This document shows positions 11,970 through 24,400 of a stretch of 64,000 nucleotides of DNA, piece after piece. The stretch covers positions 641,689 through 705,688 of the forward strand of contig CM072522.1 in the NCBI GenBank assembly GCA_036898135.1. The letters run 5' to 3'. The stretch comes from Oncomelania hupensis (Eukaryota; Mollusca; Gastropoda; Littorinimorpha; Pomatiopsidae). Numbering within the stretch: position 1 is the stretch's first letter; every line of letters starts with the position of its first letter. The notes under the pieces were generated by a model. It worked only from the letters and a program-made list of their open reading frames with translations. It did not search any database and was not told the origin of the DNA. Position numbers and translations under genes: made by a program.

Positions 11970-12978
11970 TAAGAATAAAACTGAAAGACAGAAGAAAGGA
12001 AGGAAGAAAAAGAAAGGCATCCTATTTTATTTACGTCTCAAAACTAAAACAATGCCTTATAAAAACTACTACTCCCCACCCCCCCCCCCCCCCTAAAAAA
12101 AATAAAAAGAATAAAAGAAAAAAAAGAAGGCAAAAAACACACAACAAAAAGAAAAAGAAAGAGAGGTAAAGAAAGGAAGAAGATACGAATGAAACTGAAA
12201 ACAAGAACGAAAAAATAAAAGATTAACTTGAATTAGATGAATACATCAATAATTGGTAACTCAGCCCATTTTGTTATTTTTTTTCTCCAGACAATGAAAA
12301 CGAACAAAAACGAGAAAGAAAAAAAAAGAAGAAAAGAGAAATTAGAAATAAGAAATGGAGAACAGAAAAAAAAGAATGAAAATGAAAATAAAATGAAAAA
12401 CAAATATATGTGAAATTACCTAAAATATGCAAATAAACAAAATGCTGCAGTTAGTTTTGAAAGTCGTGCTCCACACAAACATTAGCAAAACTCTCTTTTA
12501 TTTCTTATCGAGTTTACACATTACTGGGGTTAAAACCAAAACAAATGTATTCATTACAGCATATTCTGGATGATGTGCCAAATAAATAAATAAATAAACG
12601 AAAAATAATAAATACAATAACAAGTCCATAATCAAATCAAATAAATAAATAAACCAAATAAAATTACATAATTAAAATACTTTTGTTTTTTAATTGAGAG
12701 AAAAGACAACAACTGAACACTGTTATTTTACATGCATCTGAGAACACACATCCAGAAGGACCTATTCAGCATGGCACTAAATTTGGTTTACCTGATAAAC
12801 CTTCATGATAATTTCCTTTCAAGTGTTTAAATTGTGTTAATCTAAAACTATGTTAACGATTTGACGTTAACTAAAATATTAAAAAATGTGAAATAAACCT
12901 TTGTTAACACTTAAATTTTGGTACATGTTAAACTCTTACTAGTTAAAAAAAATCAAAACAAAGGAAACCAATATAATA
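11970..12978. other. A-rich low-complexity sequence, no gene
   Basis: GAAAGAAAA-type purine tracts, a poly-C run at 12079-12093 and AAATA repeats. Nothing coding. Confidence 0.6.
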
Positions 12979-13388
12979 GTTTGGTTAGTTAGTTAATCAT
13001 TGTTTATAGGGTCTAGGGGACTGCAAAGAGCAGTATCAGGACCACAACTTGGTTGAAAAAGGGCTCACCATTGCTCCATATAAAAGATCTGCCAAATAAT
13101 AACATCATAGGAAGCCCTAGTGACCACCTGGCAGAAAGCGTCCAATATTCCCAAGCTGATCCAACAGACCTCACACACAAATGAGTTTTGTCCCGGAAGA
13201 GTTTTCAAGAAAAAAGGTAGGTGACTGGTCTAGTGAAGAAGAAGATAGGACAGTCGATTAATAGAACAGAGTAGAAATGAGAAAGCACAAATGAGAAAGA
13301 CAGTGGCAGTGGGAATTTATAGCACTAAATTTCCAGAAAGTGGGTTTACTATTTATACAGAAACCCCCGGCACCCCTACAGGGGGGCA
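12979..13388 (+). repeat. Dispersed repeat R600, copy 9 (internal deletion)
   Basis: Head block joins directly to the CATAGGAAGCCCTAGTGACC block after TATAAAAGATCTGCC, so the centre is missing. Full 3' block to CGGCACCCCTACAGG. Confidence 0.8.
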
Positions 13389-13442
13389 AAACACAAATGA
13401 ATTTTAGGAGTTTTCAAGAAAAATGTTGGTGACTAGTCTCGT

Positions 13443-14060
13443 GAAGATGATAGTTAGTCATTCATTTCTTACAGGGTACAGCGGACTGCAAAGATCCGAA
13501 CCAGGACCACAAAATCCGGACCACAAATTGGTTGAAAGAGGACTCACCCCTGATCCATATAAAAGATCTGCTGAAACAACCCTAGTGGTTAAACTGAAGG
13601 CATTCCATCAGCCGACCACTTTATAATAAAGGCATCACACACAGGGGATGCTGAGGCTATACTCTAATTTATCGAACCCCTGTTTACAAAAACAAAATAG
13701 AATATAAACATTATTATAAAATATCAACAGAACACATACATATAAAATGCCTACATTGCTAAATAATAATATCATAGCAAGCCCTAGAGACCATTTGGCA
13801 GAAAGCGTCCAATATTACCAAGCTGACCTAACAGACCCCATACACAAGTGAGGAGTTTTGGAAGAGTTCCCCCCCCCCCCCCAAAAAAAAAGGTAGGTGA
13901 CTGGTCTAGCGAAGAAGATAGTATACCAGACTGATACACCACAGTAGGAATGAGAAAGAACAAAGTAGAAAGATAGAGGTAGTGTGAATTTAAAGCACTA
14001 TATTTCAAGAAAGTGGGGATACTATTTATACAGAAAACCCTGGCACCTCTATGGGGGTTG
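13443..14060 (+). repeat. Dispersed repeat R600, copy 10 (full length)
   Basis: All landmarks present; contains a poly-C run at 13869-13882 and ends at CCTGGCACCTCTATGGGGG. Confidence 0.85.
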
Positions 14061-14203
14061 AAGACGATAGTAGATTGATAGAACTGATTAGGAACGAGAA
14101 AGAACAAATGAGAATGACAGAAACAGTGTTAATTTAAAGCACTACATTTCCACAAAGTGGATGCTATTTATACAGAAAAGCCTTACACCCCAACGTGGGT
14201 ATA
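14061..14203 (+). repeat. Dispersed repeat R600, copy 11 (end fragment)
   Basis: Only the GAAGACGATAGTAGATTGAT to TATTTATACAGAAAAGCC part, directly abutting copy 10. Confidence 0.75.
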
Positions 14204-14544
14204 TTTGTTTTTTATTCAGTTTGTGGTCACAGTGACAAGTCAGACAAAACATGCGAATGAAAAAATTGCCTCTACAACCTTCAAATAAGCCAACTGTTGT
14301 TGTTTTGTTAAACATGAAGTCGATACAACATAATTATTCCTAAGCACAAACTTCCGTGCAACATATAATCTTTGTCTACATAAAAATGTGCGCAAATACA
14401 AAACATTTGTCTACATATTAAACCAAAAAAAAGCACAAAATTTAACAGAACATCAAACTTTTGTCTAGACAATGAACATGCACAAAGCTCAACAGAATAA
14501 CAAATCCTAATTTTACACCAAAAACAGCACTACAGACCATGAAC

Positions 14545-14604
<60 letters not shown>

Positions 14605-14932
14605 GTGCACATATTCTATGCAACATAATTTGGTTCTTAAAAATAAAAATGGAATGCAAAATGAAATACTGTTAACAGGTGTAACATTTTTGAAGATGGA
14701 TGTGAAGATGGATGTGAAGGATTTAATTTAACTTCAGTATAATACAATATAAAAGGGCAACCAAATGTGTAAAATAATCCGAGTCTTTAGACAAAATAAA
14801 GAATAAATGTGGAATTTAAAATGTCATGCAAGGATTTATTTTGAAATACTACACAGGGCAGGGATATAATTAACAATACTCAAGACACGACATGCAATTC
14901 AAATGAAGAGGCAACAAAAAGTGTTAATGAAT
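14204..14932. other. No gene; (CA)n microsatellite at 14551-14602
   Basis: Plain AT-rich sequence with a perfect CA dinucleotide tract and a small GATGGATGTGAA duplication at 14695-14718. Confidence 0.6.
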
Positions 14933-14983
14933 CACCCCCCGATCCGCATAAAAGATCTGCTGAGACAACCCTAACGGTAACAC
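14933..14983 (+). repeat. Dispersed repeat R600, copy 12, left part (interrupted copy)
   Basis: CCGATCCGCATAAAAGATCT through CTAACGGTAACAC, then cut by the P-like element. The copy resumes at 16360 with the same 8 bases GGTAACAC. Confidence 0.85.
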
Positions 14984-16359
14984 CAAAGAGCTTAATGATA
15001 GAAAGAGGGGGAACTTGGTACAGAACCGCGAGACGAAAGGTACGAGTTATGCACCCTGGTCAGCATGCTGAAAATGGATCGTGGCAGAAAGTCAAAAGGT
15101 GACCGAGTGAAACAGGGCGGTGACTTTTGCACAGTCATCAATTGCGGTAATGCCAGATACAAGTTGTGTTGGCAAGTCCTTTTTCAAATTTCCAAGAAAC
15201 AAAGAAAGGTAAATTGCAATTGAAAATCTTCATTTTTTTGTGTTTATGTAGGCCTAAACTAAGACCGCTGCAGTGCTGTTAGTGTTAAAACAATCAAAGA
15301 GTGGCTTGAATGATTCATGTTATACCTATGTGCTAAATCCAAAACAGTTTGCTTGCTGACAGTTTACGTTCAACAGGTCGCTCACTGTTTACGTTATTGC
15401 TAGTTTGTTTGACTATATTTGTGCTTATATTTCAAAAGTAGATGTCAGATTGGCAGTTTGGCTTCGTCAAACTGCTTATGTTAACAAGTTAAATTAGACT
15501 AAGTCTGTTTTCTCCTCGTGATCAAATACTGTGCAAGATAACCCCTTACCTAGGCACAAAAATGGTCCTTGATCTGTTGTAATCCCTTTTCGTTTGAGTG
15601 TAAATGAAAAAAAAAAGTAATGTAGAAACTCATTCCTTGTTCTGATCTGTGAATTTCTGCGCATTAGATCTATACTGCATGGACTGTTGTAGTCTAGGTT
15701 CTGATTGTTCTGTCTCATTAATTAATTATTTTCCATGAAGTGACTGATGTTATTAAGCCAGTGATGTGGGAGGTGAGAGGGTTGGGGGGGTAGGGGGACA
15801 CCTGATATAAATTAAATTCACACTATTAGTGAAACATTTTGTTATTGTGCTTTATTGTAATGAATTGATTGAATGACAGAGCTCTCTCTTCCCCCAACCT
15901 CTCTCTCTTTCTCTCTCTCTCTCTCACGATTACGGATTTACAGTTTCGGATAAATGAAACAGTCTGGCATGCATATTTTAATTTTAAAATATCTGTCGTT
16001 GATTAAAAAAAAAAAAATTCCAGGGCTGAAAACGAACCTATGACATACACACATAAGCAGCATAAAAGCACCTAATAAATGTCAATAAGTAAACATAAAC
16101 AAAAAAAAAAAAGAAAAAAAAAGACAGCAGTAGCGGAATGTTAATAATAATGATGGTTAAAAGTTTGTTTTTTGCAAATGTTGCCATAAAAATGTTCTTT
16201 TGCAATGGCATAGGCTCAATAAGTTACCACGCACAGATCATTCATATAGCAGATGATGAAATATAGCCAGCCCGAGCAAAGGGAAATAATCCATGAGAGC
16301 GTCTCGCATTTTTGTATATGACATAATGGAAGTTCCCCTCTTTCCGTAATAAGCTCTTT
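14984..16359 (+). mobile_element. P-like DNA transposon remnant with 8-bp target duplication
   Basis: The 1376-bp insert starts CAAAGAGCTTAATGATAG and ends with the inverted TTATTACGG-type version of the same ~31-base end (CTCTTTCCGTAATAAGCTC at 16338-16356). It is flanked on both sides by GGTAACAC. Every uninterrupted R600 copy shows a single GGTAACAC there, giving a built-in empty site. A THAP-type exon near the left end, the 8-bp duplication and ~31-bp terminal repeats together match the P superfamily. No transposase catalytic region can be read, so it is dead or non-autonomous. Confidence 0.8.
15065..15208 (+). pseudogene. THAP zinc-finger exon of the P-like element, frameshifted
   Basis: From the ATG at 15065 one frame reads a basic N-terminus, then CTVINCGNARY, the first half of a C2CH THAP finger. 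The next block, VGKSFFKFPRNKER, which is where THAP domains carry their SFFxFP motif, lies in the +1 frame, so there is a one-base indel near 15162-15170. The exon ends AAAGAAAG before a GTAAAT donor at 15209. THAP domains bind the transposon ends in P elements. The distal Cys and His would be in a later exon that I could not find. Confidence 0.7.
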
Positions 16360-16812
16360 GGTAACACTGAAGGCACTCCACCAGCCGGTCACTTTACAAT
16401 AAAGGCATCCCATGCAAGGGATTGTGCTCTAATATATCAAACCCCCGTTTATAAAAACAAAACAGAATATAAACATCATTATAAACTGTTAACAAAACAC
16501 ATACATATAAAATGCTTACATTGCAAAATAATAATATCATAGAAAGCCCTAGTGACCATTTGGCAGAAAGCGTCCAATATTCCCAAGCTGACCCAAAAGA
16601 CCTCATACACAAATGAAAAGTTTTGAGAGAGTTTTCAAGAAAAAAAAAGTAGGTGACTGGTCTTGCGAAGAAGATAGTAGATTGACAGAACAGATTATGA
16701 ACGAGAAAGAACAAATGAGAATGACAGAAACATTGGTACTTTTAAAGCACTAAATTTCCACAAAGTGGGGATACTATTTATAAAGAAAACTCCAGCAATT
16801 GGGGGCACTTCA
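16360..16812 (+). repeat. Dispersed repeat R600, copy 12, right part
   Basis: Resumes exactly at GGTAACACTGAAGGCACTCC and runs to ATACTATTTATAAAGAAAAC. Confidence 0.85.
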
Positions 16813-16816
16813 AATT

Positions 16817-17340
16817 AGTTAGTTAGTTATTCATTGCTTACAGGATCCAGCAGACTGTTATTTCAGCCGAATCAGGACCACAAAATCAAGACCACAACTT
16901 CACTGAAAGAGGACTTATCCCTGATCCGCATAAAAGATCTGCCGAAACAACCCTAATGGTAACACTGAAAGCAATCTACCAGCCGGTCACTTTACAATAA
17001 AGACATCCCAAGCAGGGGACGCTGAGACTGTACTCTAATTTATCGAACCCCCATTTACAAAAACAAAATAGAATACAAACATCATTATACAATATCAACA
17101 AAACACATACATATAAAATGCCTACATTGCTACACAAATGAGGAGTATTGTCCTGTAAGAGTTTTGAAGAAAAAAGGTAGGTGACTGGTCTAGCGAAGAA
17201 GAAGATAGTATAGTAGATTGATAGAACAGAGTAGGAATGAGAAAGAAAGAGCAAATGAGAAAGACAGCGACAGTGGGAATTTAAAGCACTAAATTTCCAG
17301 AAAGTGGGGATACTATTTATACTGAAACCCCCGGCATCTA
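16817..17340 (+). repeat. Dispersed repeat R600, copy 13
   Basis: (TTAG)3 head, most landmarks, a small deletion removing the GCAGAAAGCGTCC block, and the CCCCCGGCA end. Confidence 0.85.
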
Positions 17341-18867
17341 AAAACTTCACAGTCTACATAAAGTATCAATATTAACAAATGCACAAAGTATACATATTAA
17401 CATACATAAAACATAAATAAAACAAATTTCTGTGAAGCAACTACAAATACTCATATACTACACATATTTCAAATGATCTCCTTAAAACGCCATGGCATAA
17501 ATAAAGTATTCACAATTAATATACACATAAAGCAGATATAAAAAACAGTTTCTGTACAAGAGTATTATTCCAAAGGGTTACACTGTACTGTAGCAGAATA
17601 TTGCGGTTTATTTATTACACATTTATGACAAGAATACTTTTTTTTATGTACAAATGCTACAACTTGGGAAACTGACACCCTGGATATTGTAAATTATGAA
17701 CAACTGTTTCGTATTAAATGTTTAAAATTTTAATTGAATATCTAACATTAAACATTGCACACATGTGTCTATGAAAGTCTTTGGTCGACTTTTCACAAAA
17801 AATGGCCAAGTATATAGAAATCATTTAAAATGACTTTTTGTTTTTTAAATAAATAGAGTAAAACATGTTTTTACAAAAGTTATCTAAAATATACATTTTA
17901 ATGAAGGAGTCATACTAATTAGAGAAGCAAAATATTGTTAACTAAAATTTAAAATACTGTCAAATAATATCAATATACTAATATGTTAATAGTACAACCA
18001 AAACAATGAAACAACCTCAACCCTTAAATCCTCGATTGTGTTCTAATTTGTCCCTTCCAATAGAAACAAAATCCTGACCTTTCAATCACATTCCTTCAAA
18101 CCACTCATTAAACACATAATTTGAATCAATGTATGTAATGCCAATAAATTTTCAATGGCGTTTCTACAAGGGCTCTGAATAAAGTTGTGCTTAATGATTA
18201 CTGTTTTCAACGTCAAAAATCGAATTATTAACAGCTTGATAATTTTTGTCAGTGGAAAAAAAAATCTTGGTTTCTTTTAAGACATATAGTATATAAGCTG
18301 GAATTAATCACAATCAGGTTGATTGAATGAATTAATTGAATTGTTCCTATATATCGCTTACCAGCTCTGAAAAAGCAATTAACATATCTTAAATTTATAG
18401 TATCAAGAAACTCGAATGCCTTAATTCTCTACTTCTTGTCCACCTGATATATGTATTAATTAACTAATTAGTTTGTTTATTTATTGATGTATGCACTTTT
18501 GTTTCAATTTATTAAAATATTCAGTTATTTGTGTCTTTATTTATTTATTTAATTGTGAAGCAAATCTTATGAGTTTACTATCTAGAATAAAATGTTTTTT
18601 TTAAACCTATATACCGAATGAACAATTTTAATGCAAAATAATAAGAGTTGCAGTTTTAATTTGTAATTTATTACCATTTTGTTTTACATATTTTATATTT
18701 AAATCATGTTTATTTTATTGATCTTCAATAGTTATATTTACATAAAGATTTACAAAATTTAGATCTAATACTGGATGTTATAATAACTTAAATGATTTTC
18801 TTTTTCATATATTTAATTTTTTTTTATTTTCTTCATTTTTTTTATGAGTTATATTTACATCAAAATC
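17341..18867. other. AT-rich interval, no gene or repeat recognised
   Basis: About 1.5 kb of unusually AT-rich DNA with only short chance frames. Confidence 0.6.
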
Positions 18868-18868
18868 T

Positions 18869-19338
18869 TAGTTAGTCATTGTTTATAGGGTCCAGCAGCT
18901 TGCAAAGAACCGAATTAGGACCATAACTTTGCTGAGAGAGGACTCACCCCTGACCCGCATAAAAGAACTGCTGAAACAACTCTAGTGGTAACACTGAAGG
19001 CAATCCACCAGCCGGTCACTTTACAATAAAGACATCCCACGCAGGGGACACTGAGGCTATACTCTAATTTATCGAACCCCCGTTTACAAAAACAAAATAG
19101 AATATAAACATCGTTATAAAATATTAACAAAACACATACATATAAAATGCCTACATTGCTAAATAATAATATTATAGATAGCCCTAGTGACCATTTGGCA
19201 GAAAGCGTCCAATATTCCCAAGCTGACCCAACAGACTCCATACACAGACAAGGAGTTTTGGGAGAGTTTTCAAGAAAACAGGTAGGTGACTGGTCTAGCG
19301 ATGAAGACAGGATATAGTAGATGCATAGAGCAGATTAA
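18869..19338 (+). repeat. Dispersed repeat R600, copy 14
   Basis: Head TTAGTCATTGTTTATAGGGT to GGTCTAGCGATGAAGACAGG. Confidence 0.85.
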
Positions 19339-19339
19339 G

Positions 19340-19468
19340 CACTGTTTCCATCATTCTCATTTATTCTTTCTTGTTCCTAATCTGTTCCTTCAATCTACTA
19401 TCTTCTATCTTCATCGCTAGACCAGTCACCTACCTTTTTTCCTTGAAAACTCTCCCAAAACTCTTTTT
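19340..19468 (-). repeat. Dispersed repeat R600, inverted end fragment
   Basis: CTTCATCGCTAGACCAGTCA and CTACCTTTTTTCCTTGAAAA are the reverse complement of the end block of copy 14, which it faces. This is the only clearly inverted copy in the cluster and can pair with its neighbour as a hairpin. Confidence 0.8.
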
Positions 19469-19469
19469 C

Positions 19470-20223
19470 CACCAATTTAAATCTAATACTGGCATAATTA
19501 AAATAGCACACAAACATGGTCAGTGACTTTATACTTTTTAAATTATTTAACCCATTCTGACATGATGTAACACTGGAATGGCCACATCCCTTTCATTGGT
19601 TAATCCCTACATAATTTTTTTAAAGTTTTATCAGTTAACTTCCTTAATGCCATATAATAATATCTGTAAAATATTAATAATATGTACCTAATAATACATA
19701 CATTAATATATTAATAATATTTAACTAATAATACATTCATTTTTAGCTTCATCAGTCGCTTTAAGCACGATCCTCTTGGATTAGTGCCCTACAAGTCTCC
19801 ATCATCATTAACATAGTTTCATAATGTATTTCAACATTGATTTCATAAATAATACATTTTAGCTTCATCAGTAAACTCAGTTAATAATATTTTATAATGT
19901 ATTACTATTGTTAATATATTACTTGTTTAACAATTAATAAATTCTAGCTTCACCAAACATCTTAGTTCACTTTATGTCGTAACATAATATTATATAAAAG
20001 TTTATTGCATTTTAGTTTCATCAAGTGAATTGTTTCCTAAAGCATTAATATTTTATTTTGCATTGATTTATGTTTGCAGATTTGTCATTATTCTGTATAC
20101 TTTATTTTGCTTTTTGTTTAGAAATCAGCAAGAAGGTTTTCATTACGAACATTGGCCCACCAATTTCTTAAAACTAATACTAATGCCTAATAATAATACC
20201 TAAATAATGATGATACTAATAAC

Positions 20224-20261
<38 letters not shown>

Positions 20262-22438
20262 CAATACAAAATAAAATATTAAAATAATAGAATTTAAACA
20301 GAAATAACGCCATGTTTGCACTTCATAAAAACATCCAGTTGTGTCAAAACTATACAAAAAGACTAGACAGCATGAGGTGTTCATAAATTGTGACCAAAGC
20401 AAGAAACAAATAAAAAAAAACATTAAAAAAAATATTTGATTCCACACTTCATGTCTCATTTACCACACAGATATACAATAAAATACAGCACTAAATGAAT
20501 ACACACACACACTCATAATGCAGCATGCAGTCAAAACTTCAAGTACATCCTACTACAAAATGAAAATGAACTGCATCACAACAAATGAACACAGAAGGAA
20601 CACTTAGGGTCAACATGCAGGCTATGAACGATTGTTTTGATAAAAATGAAGGTGGATTCCGTGGTCAACAAGGACAAACACCATTTTGAAGAAACATTCC
20701 TTGATTCATCCACTTACAAATTAATCGGAACTCTAAATCAAAACGTGAAAACACAAACTTCAAAACAAAAAAAACAACCCCTTAAAAATATCTAATTCAC
20801 GCCAAGAGACGACTATTTACCTACTAGCATATATTCAAACACTTGTGTGTGTGTGTGGCCGACATTAGCAAAATTTGAATCAAAACAACAAGTCCATACG
20901 TCCTTAAAAAAATGTCTGCTATAAGCAGTACATGACTTACAAATTGTCACAATGAATCTTATAGACATAGTTAAACACACAAGCCTAAAGTTGACTGCAT
21001 AAGTTACAAGGATCAGCATGAGTTAGTTAAGTAGGCCTACAAAGTCAGTGACTATTGTCTACTGTGATGCTATACAGGGAAGTACCCTATAGTGTGACAG
21101 ATTTGGTGTGATTTAGCCAAATTTTTGACGACAGCCTGCAAACTTGTTGCTTATACGCTTTTATCACAGAGATACCCCTGCAATAATGTGGATTAATACC
21201 AAAAAAACAACAACAACTCTCCTATGATCATAGAGTGACAAGGTTTTTAAAAAAAAGGAATAAAGGCTACAGACTGTCTTTTAACACATCACATGCCTTG
21301 AACACGGGATACAATACTTCTACACCTATGGACAAGCATGGTACAGACCTGAGTCAGGGTAAAAGTGTTCACACAAAAAGTGGCACAACAGGGAGAAAAG
21401 GGCAATGGCCATACATTATGCAAAAGGAATGATGGCAAGGCAAGAAACAAACAGGAAGCAGCAGACCAACAAAAAAAAAAAACAACACACACAACAACAT
21501 GTCAACTTCAACAAGTACAGCAGTACAACAACAACAAAAACTACCACAGTGCGCATGGACCACAGATGGGTGCGAATGTTAAGGGAACCTTCGGTGCAAA
21601 CGTACCACAGGTGAGGGTTGTACGGGCCTGTGCCCCACAGGAAGAGAATGACACAAGGCGAGAAAACATGTTAATGCATCAACAACGTCATCATTATTTA
21701 CATTCACAAGTCAACTGCCCTACTATTATGATCATAATAAAATAAATAATTTTTTTTTAAATTAAAAAAAGTACATAAATGAAAACAATTAGTTAAAAAA
21801 ATAACACTTAGCAAAGTGTGTGACCACCGGCAAACTAAACTTTCACTTTTCATTATTCATGTAGAAAAGAAAGGAATTACATATAACTTAAGTGTTTCCA
21901 ATGAAGATATTTCCAAATCAAAAGTTGACAGTATCAAATTGCCTTATACTTCCATACTGACCGTTTTTTTTGGAATACTGTCCTTTATCTAGGACACACA
22001 CAAAACAAAGACAAGCCTGTTGACCCGTTTGGCTGCTTTATTCCTCTTAAGTATACCATGGAGGAAAGTATTCCAGACTCTCACCTTACCTTCAAAGTAT
22101 AAAGCAGTGTGACATTTGTCAATTTTTGATGAGAAATCTTCATCGGGAACACTGAGTTATACTTGTACTCCCTTTTGTTCTACAAGACCATCCACATTTC
22201 AGTGACGTAAACCTTTTCTTTTCCTTATTGAATTTTTGACACTGTTCTTCTGACAATGCTGTATACAGGGTCACAATTTGAATTTGGATTTTCCTATAGC
22301 GAATGATGCAACCACCTCGTGCATTTGTGGCAACTGCTGACGCATGTTAAATAAAAGAAGTAAGCTTTTCCACTGTGGCTTTTTATTTTGAGTTTACATG
22401 ACACCAGCATCACAAATTGTCCCCAGTTCGCCCCAAAA
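19470..22438. other. AT-rich interval, no gene; (AAT)n at 20226-20257
   Basis: Between 19660 and 20050 a loose repeat of CATTTTAGCTTCATCA and TAATAATATT recurs four times. A 126-codon frame at 21365-21745 (+) lacks any recognisable domain and runs through AC/AAC low-complexity sequence, so I do not call it a gene. Confidence 0.5.
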
Positions 22439-22848
22439 AGTTAGTTAAGTTAGTTAAACATTGTTTATAGGGTCCAGCAGACTGCAAAGAACCTAAATCA
22501 GGACCACTACTTGGTTGAAAGAGGGCTCACCCCCGATTGGTTTAAAAGATCTACTGAGACAACCCTAATAGTAACACTGAAGGCACTCCACCAGCCTGTC
22601 ACCGACGCTGAGGCGGTACTCTAATTTATCGAACCTCCGTTTACAAAAACAAAATAGAATATAAACATCAATAAAAAATATTAACAAAACACATACATAT
22701 AAAATGACTACATTGCTAAATACCAATACCTTAGAAAGCCTTAGTGACCATTTGGCAGAAAGCGTCCAATATCTCAAAGCTGACCCAACAGACCCCATTC
22801 ACAGACGAGGAGTTTTCAAGAAAAAAAGTGACTGGTCTAGCGAAGAAG
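22439..22848 (+). repeat. Dispersed repeat R600, copy 15
   Basis: Head TTAGTTAAGTTAGTTAAACA to GACTGGTCTAGCGAAGAAGA, followed immediately by copy 16 head-to-tail. Confidence 0.85.
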
Positions 22849-22849
22849 A

Positions 22850-23452
22850 CAGTTAGTTATTCATTGCTTACAGGGTCCAGCGGACTGCAAAGAGCCAAAT
22901 GAGGACCACAAAATCAAGACCACAACTTCGCTGAAAGAGGACTCACCCCTGATCTGCATAAAAGATCTGCCGAAACAACCCTAGTGGTAACACTGAAGGC
23001 ACTCCAACAGCCAGTGACTGTAAAATAAATACATCCCACCCAGGGGACGCTGAGGCTATACTCTAATTTATCAATCCCCGTTTACAAAAACAAAATAGAA
23101 TACAAACAACATTATAAAATCTCAACAAAACACATACATATAAAATGCCTACATTGCTAAATAATATTATATAAAGCCCCAGTGGCCATTTGGCAGAAAG
23201 CGTCCACTATTCCCAAGCTGATCCAACAGACCTCACACACAAATGAGGAGTTTTGTCCCGGAAGAGTTTTCAAGAAAAAAGGTATGTGACTGGTCTAGCG
23301 AAGACGACAGTATAGTAGACTGATAGAACAGAATAGATATGAGAAAGAACAAAGGAGAAAGACAGTGACAGTGGAAATTGAAAGCACTAAATTTCCATAA
23401 AGTGGGGTTACTATTTGTACTGAAACCCCCGGCACTCCCACGGGGAGAGTGA
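22850..23452 (+). repeat. Dispersed repeat R600, copy 16 (full length)
   Basis: All landmarks present, ending CCCCGGCACTCCCACGGGG. Confidence 0.85.
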
Positions 23453-23585
23453 AGAAGATAGAAGATTGATAGAACAGATTTGGAAAGAGAAAGAACAAAT
23501 GAGAATGACAAAAACAGTGGTAATTTAAAACACTAAATTTCCACAAAGTGGGGATACTATTTATACAGAAAACCTCAATACCCCA
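23453..23585 (+). repeat. Dispersed repeat R600, copy 17 (end fragment)
   Basis: GAAGAAGATAGAAGATTGAT to TTTATACAGAAAACC, abutting copy 16 as copy 11 abuts copy 10. Confidence 0.75.
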
Positions 23586-23589
23586 ATTA

Positions 23590-24315
23590 AGTCCGCCAAA
23601 AAAAAAAACAAAAAAAAACCCCAAATAAATAAATGAAGACTGAATGAATGCACCAATAACCCAATCAACAAATCAATCACATGAATAAATCTTCTTCTTT
23701 GTCTTCTTTGTCTTCTTCCTCTTCATCTACTTCTGCGCTTGATCTAAATCAAACAAATATATATATTTATGTATTTGTGTGTGTGTGAGTTACAGGTTAT
23801 TGATGTAGTTATGGGTTTCCAGTTTAGGATAACAAATTGACAGTAAAAGATTTCCTTTATACAGACATTCTGTCATCTTGCCACAACATCGGAAAACAAG
23901 CAGCTGTGCACATCATAAGTCCCAAAGTCCCAACTATAGTCATTGATGGCGGAAATTCAGATCTAGCTAGATCCAGATAGATTCAGGAGAGACGCTTGCT
24001 CTTGATCAACATTTATCAATCAATGTTTGCTCTAATACAAAGCTAAGGCAACATTATGAAAACCAATAAAATAATCGAGTTTCGAAAGAATAAAAGCAAA
24101 TTATATAACCCTAAACCAATCAGTTTTATTCATATTTGGACCTGTTTACTACATCAACAATTTTACCATGCTACCCGAAGGCTCCACCACTCGTCTTCCA
24201 TTTTACTTTGTCCAATTAACATTAATAAAATAATTAATTTAAAAAAAATTTGTATGCAAGTTATAAAGCAACAAATTAATTGTGAACATCCAAGCTATGT
24301 AATGCACAAAGTATT
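23590..24315. other. No gene seen
   Basis: Poly-A runs, a CTTCTT-rich stretch at 23689-23735 and plain AT-rich DNA. Confidence 0.5.
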
Positions 24316-24400
24316 TTATTTATTTTTATTTCATCACTTTTATATAGCGCTTTTTCAGCTCAAGAGCTGCTCAAGGCGCTTGCTGATACAAGATCAAACT
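24316..24400 (-). repeat. Retroposon 3' tail (GCGCTATATAA type), inverted copy
   Basis: Read on the minus strand: GCGCCTTGAGCAGCTCTTGA, AAAAAGCGCTATATAAAAGT and an AAATAAAAATAAATA tail. Homologous to 1503-1560. Confidence 0.7.

Noticed and set aside
16976..17350. 124-codon minus-strand frame
   Set aside because: It is the shared minus-strand frame of an R600 copy; the same peptide fragments recur in other copies with stops.
21365..21745. 126-codon plus-strand frame
   Set aside because: It has low-complexity Gln/Asn/Lys-rich text, no domain and opposing overlapping frames.
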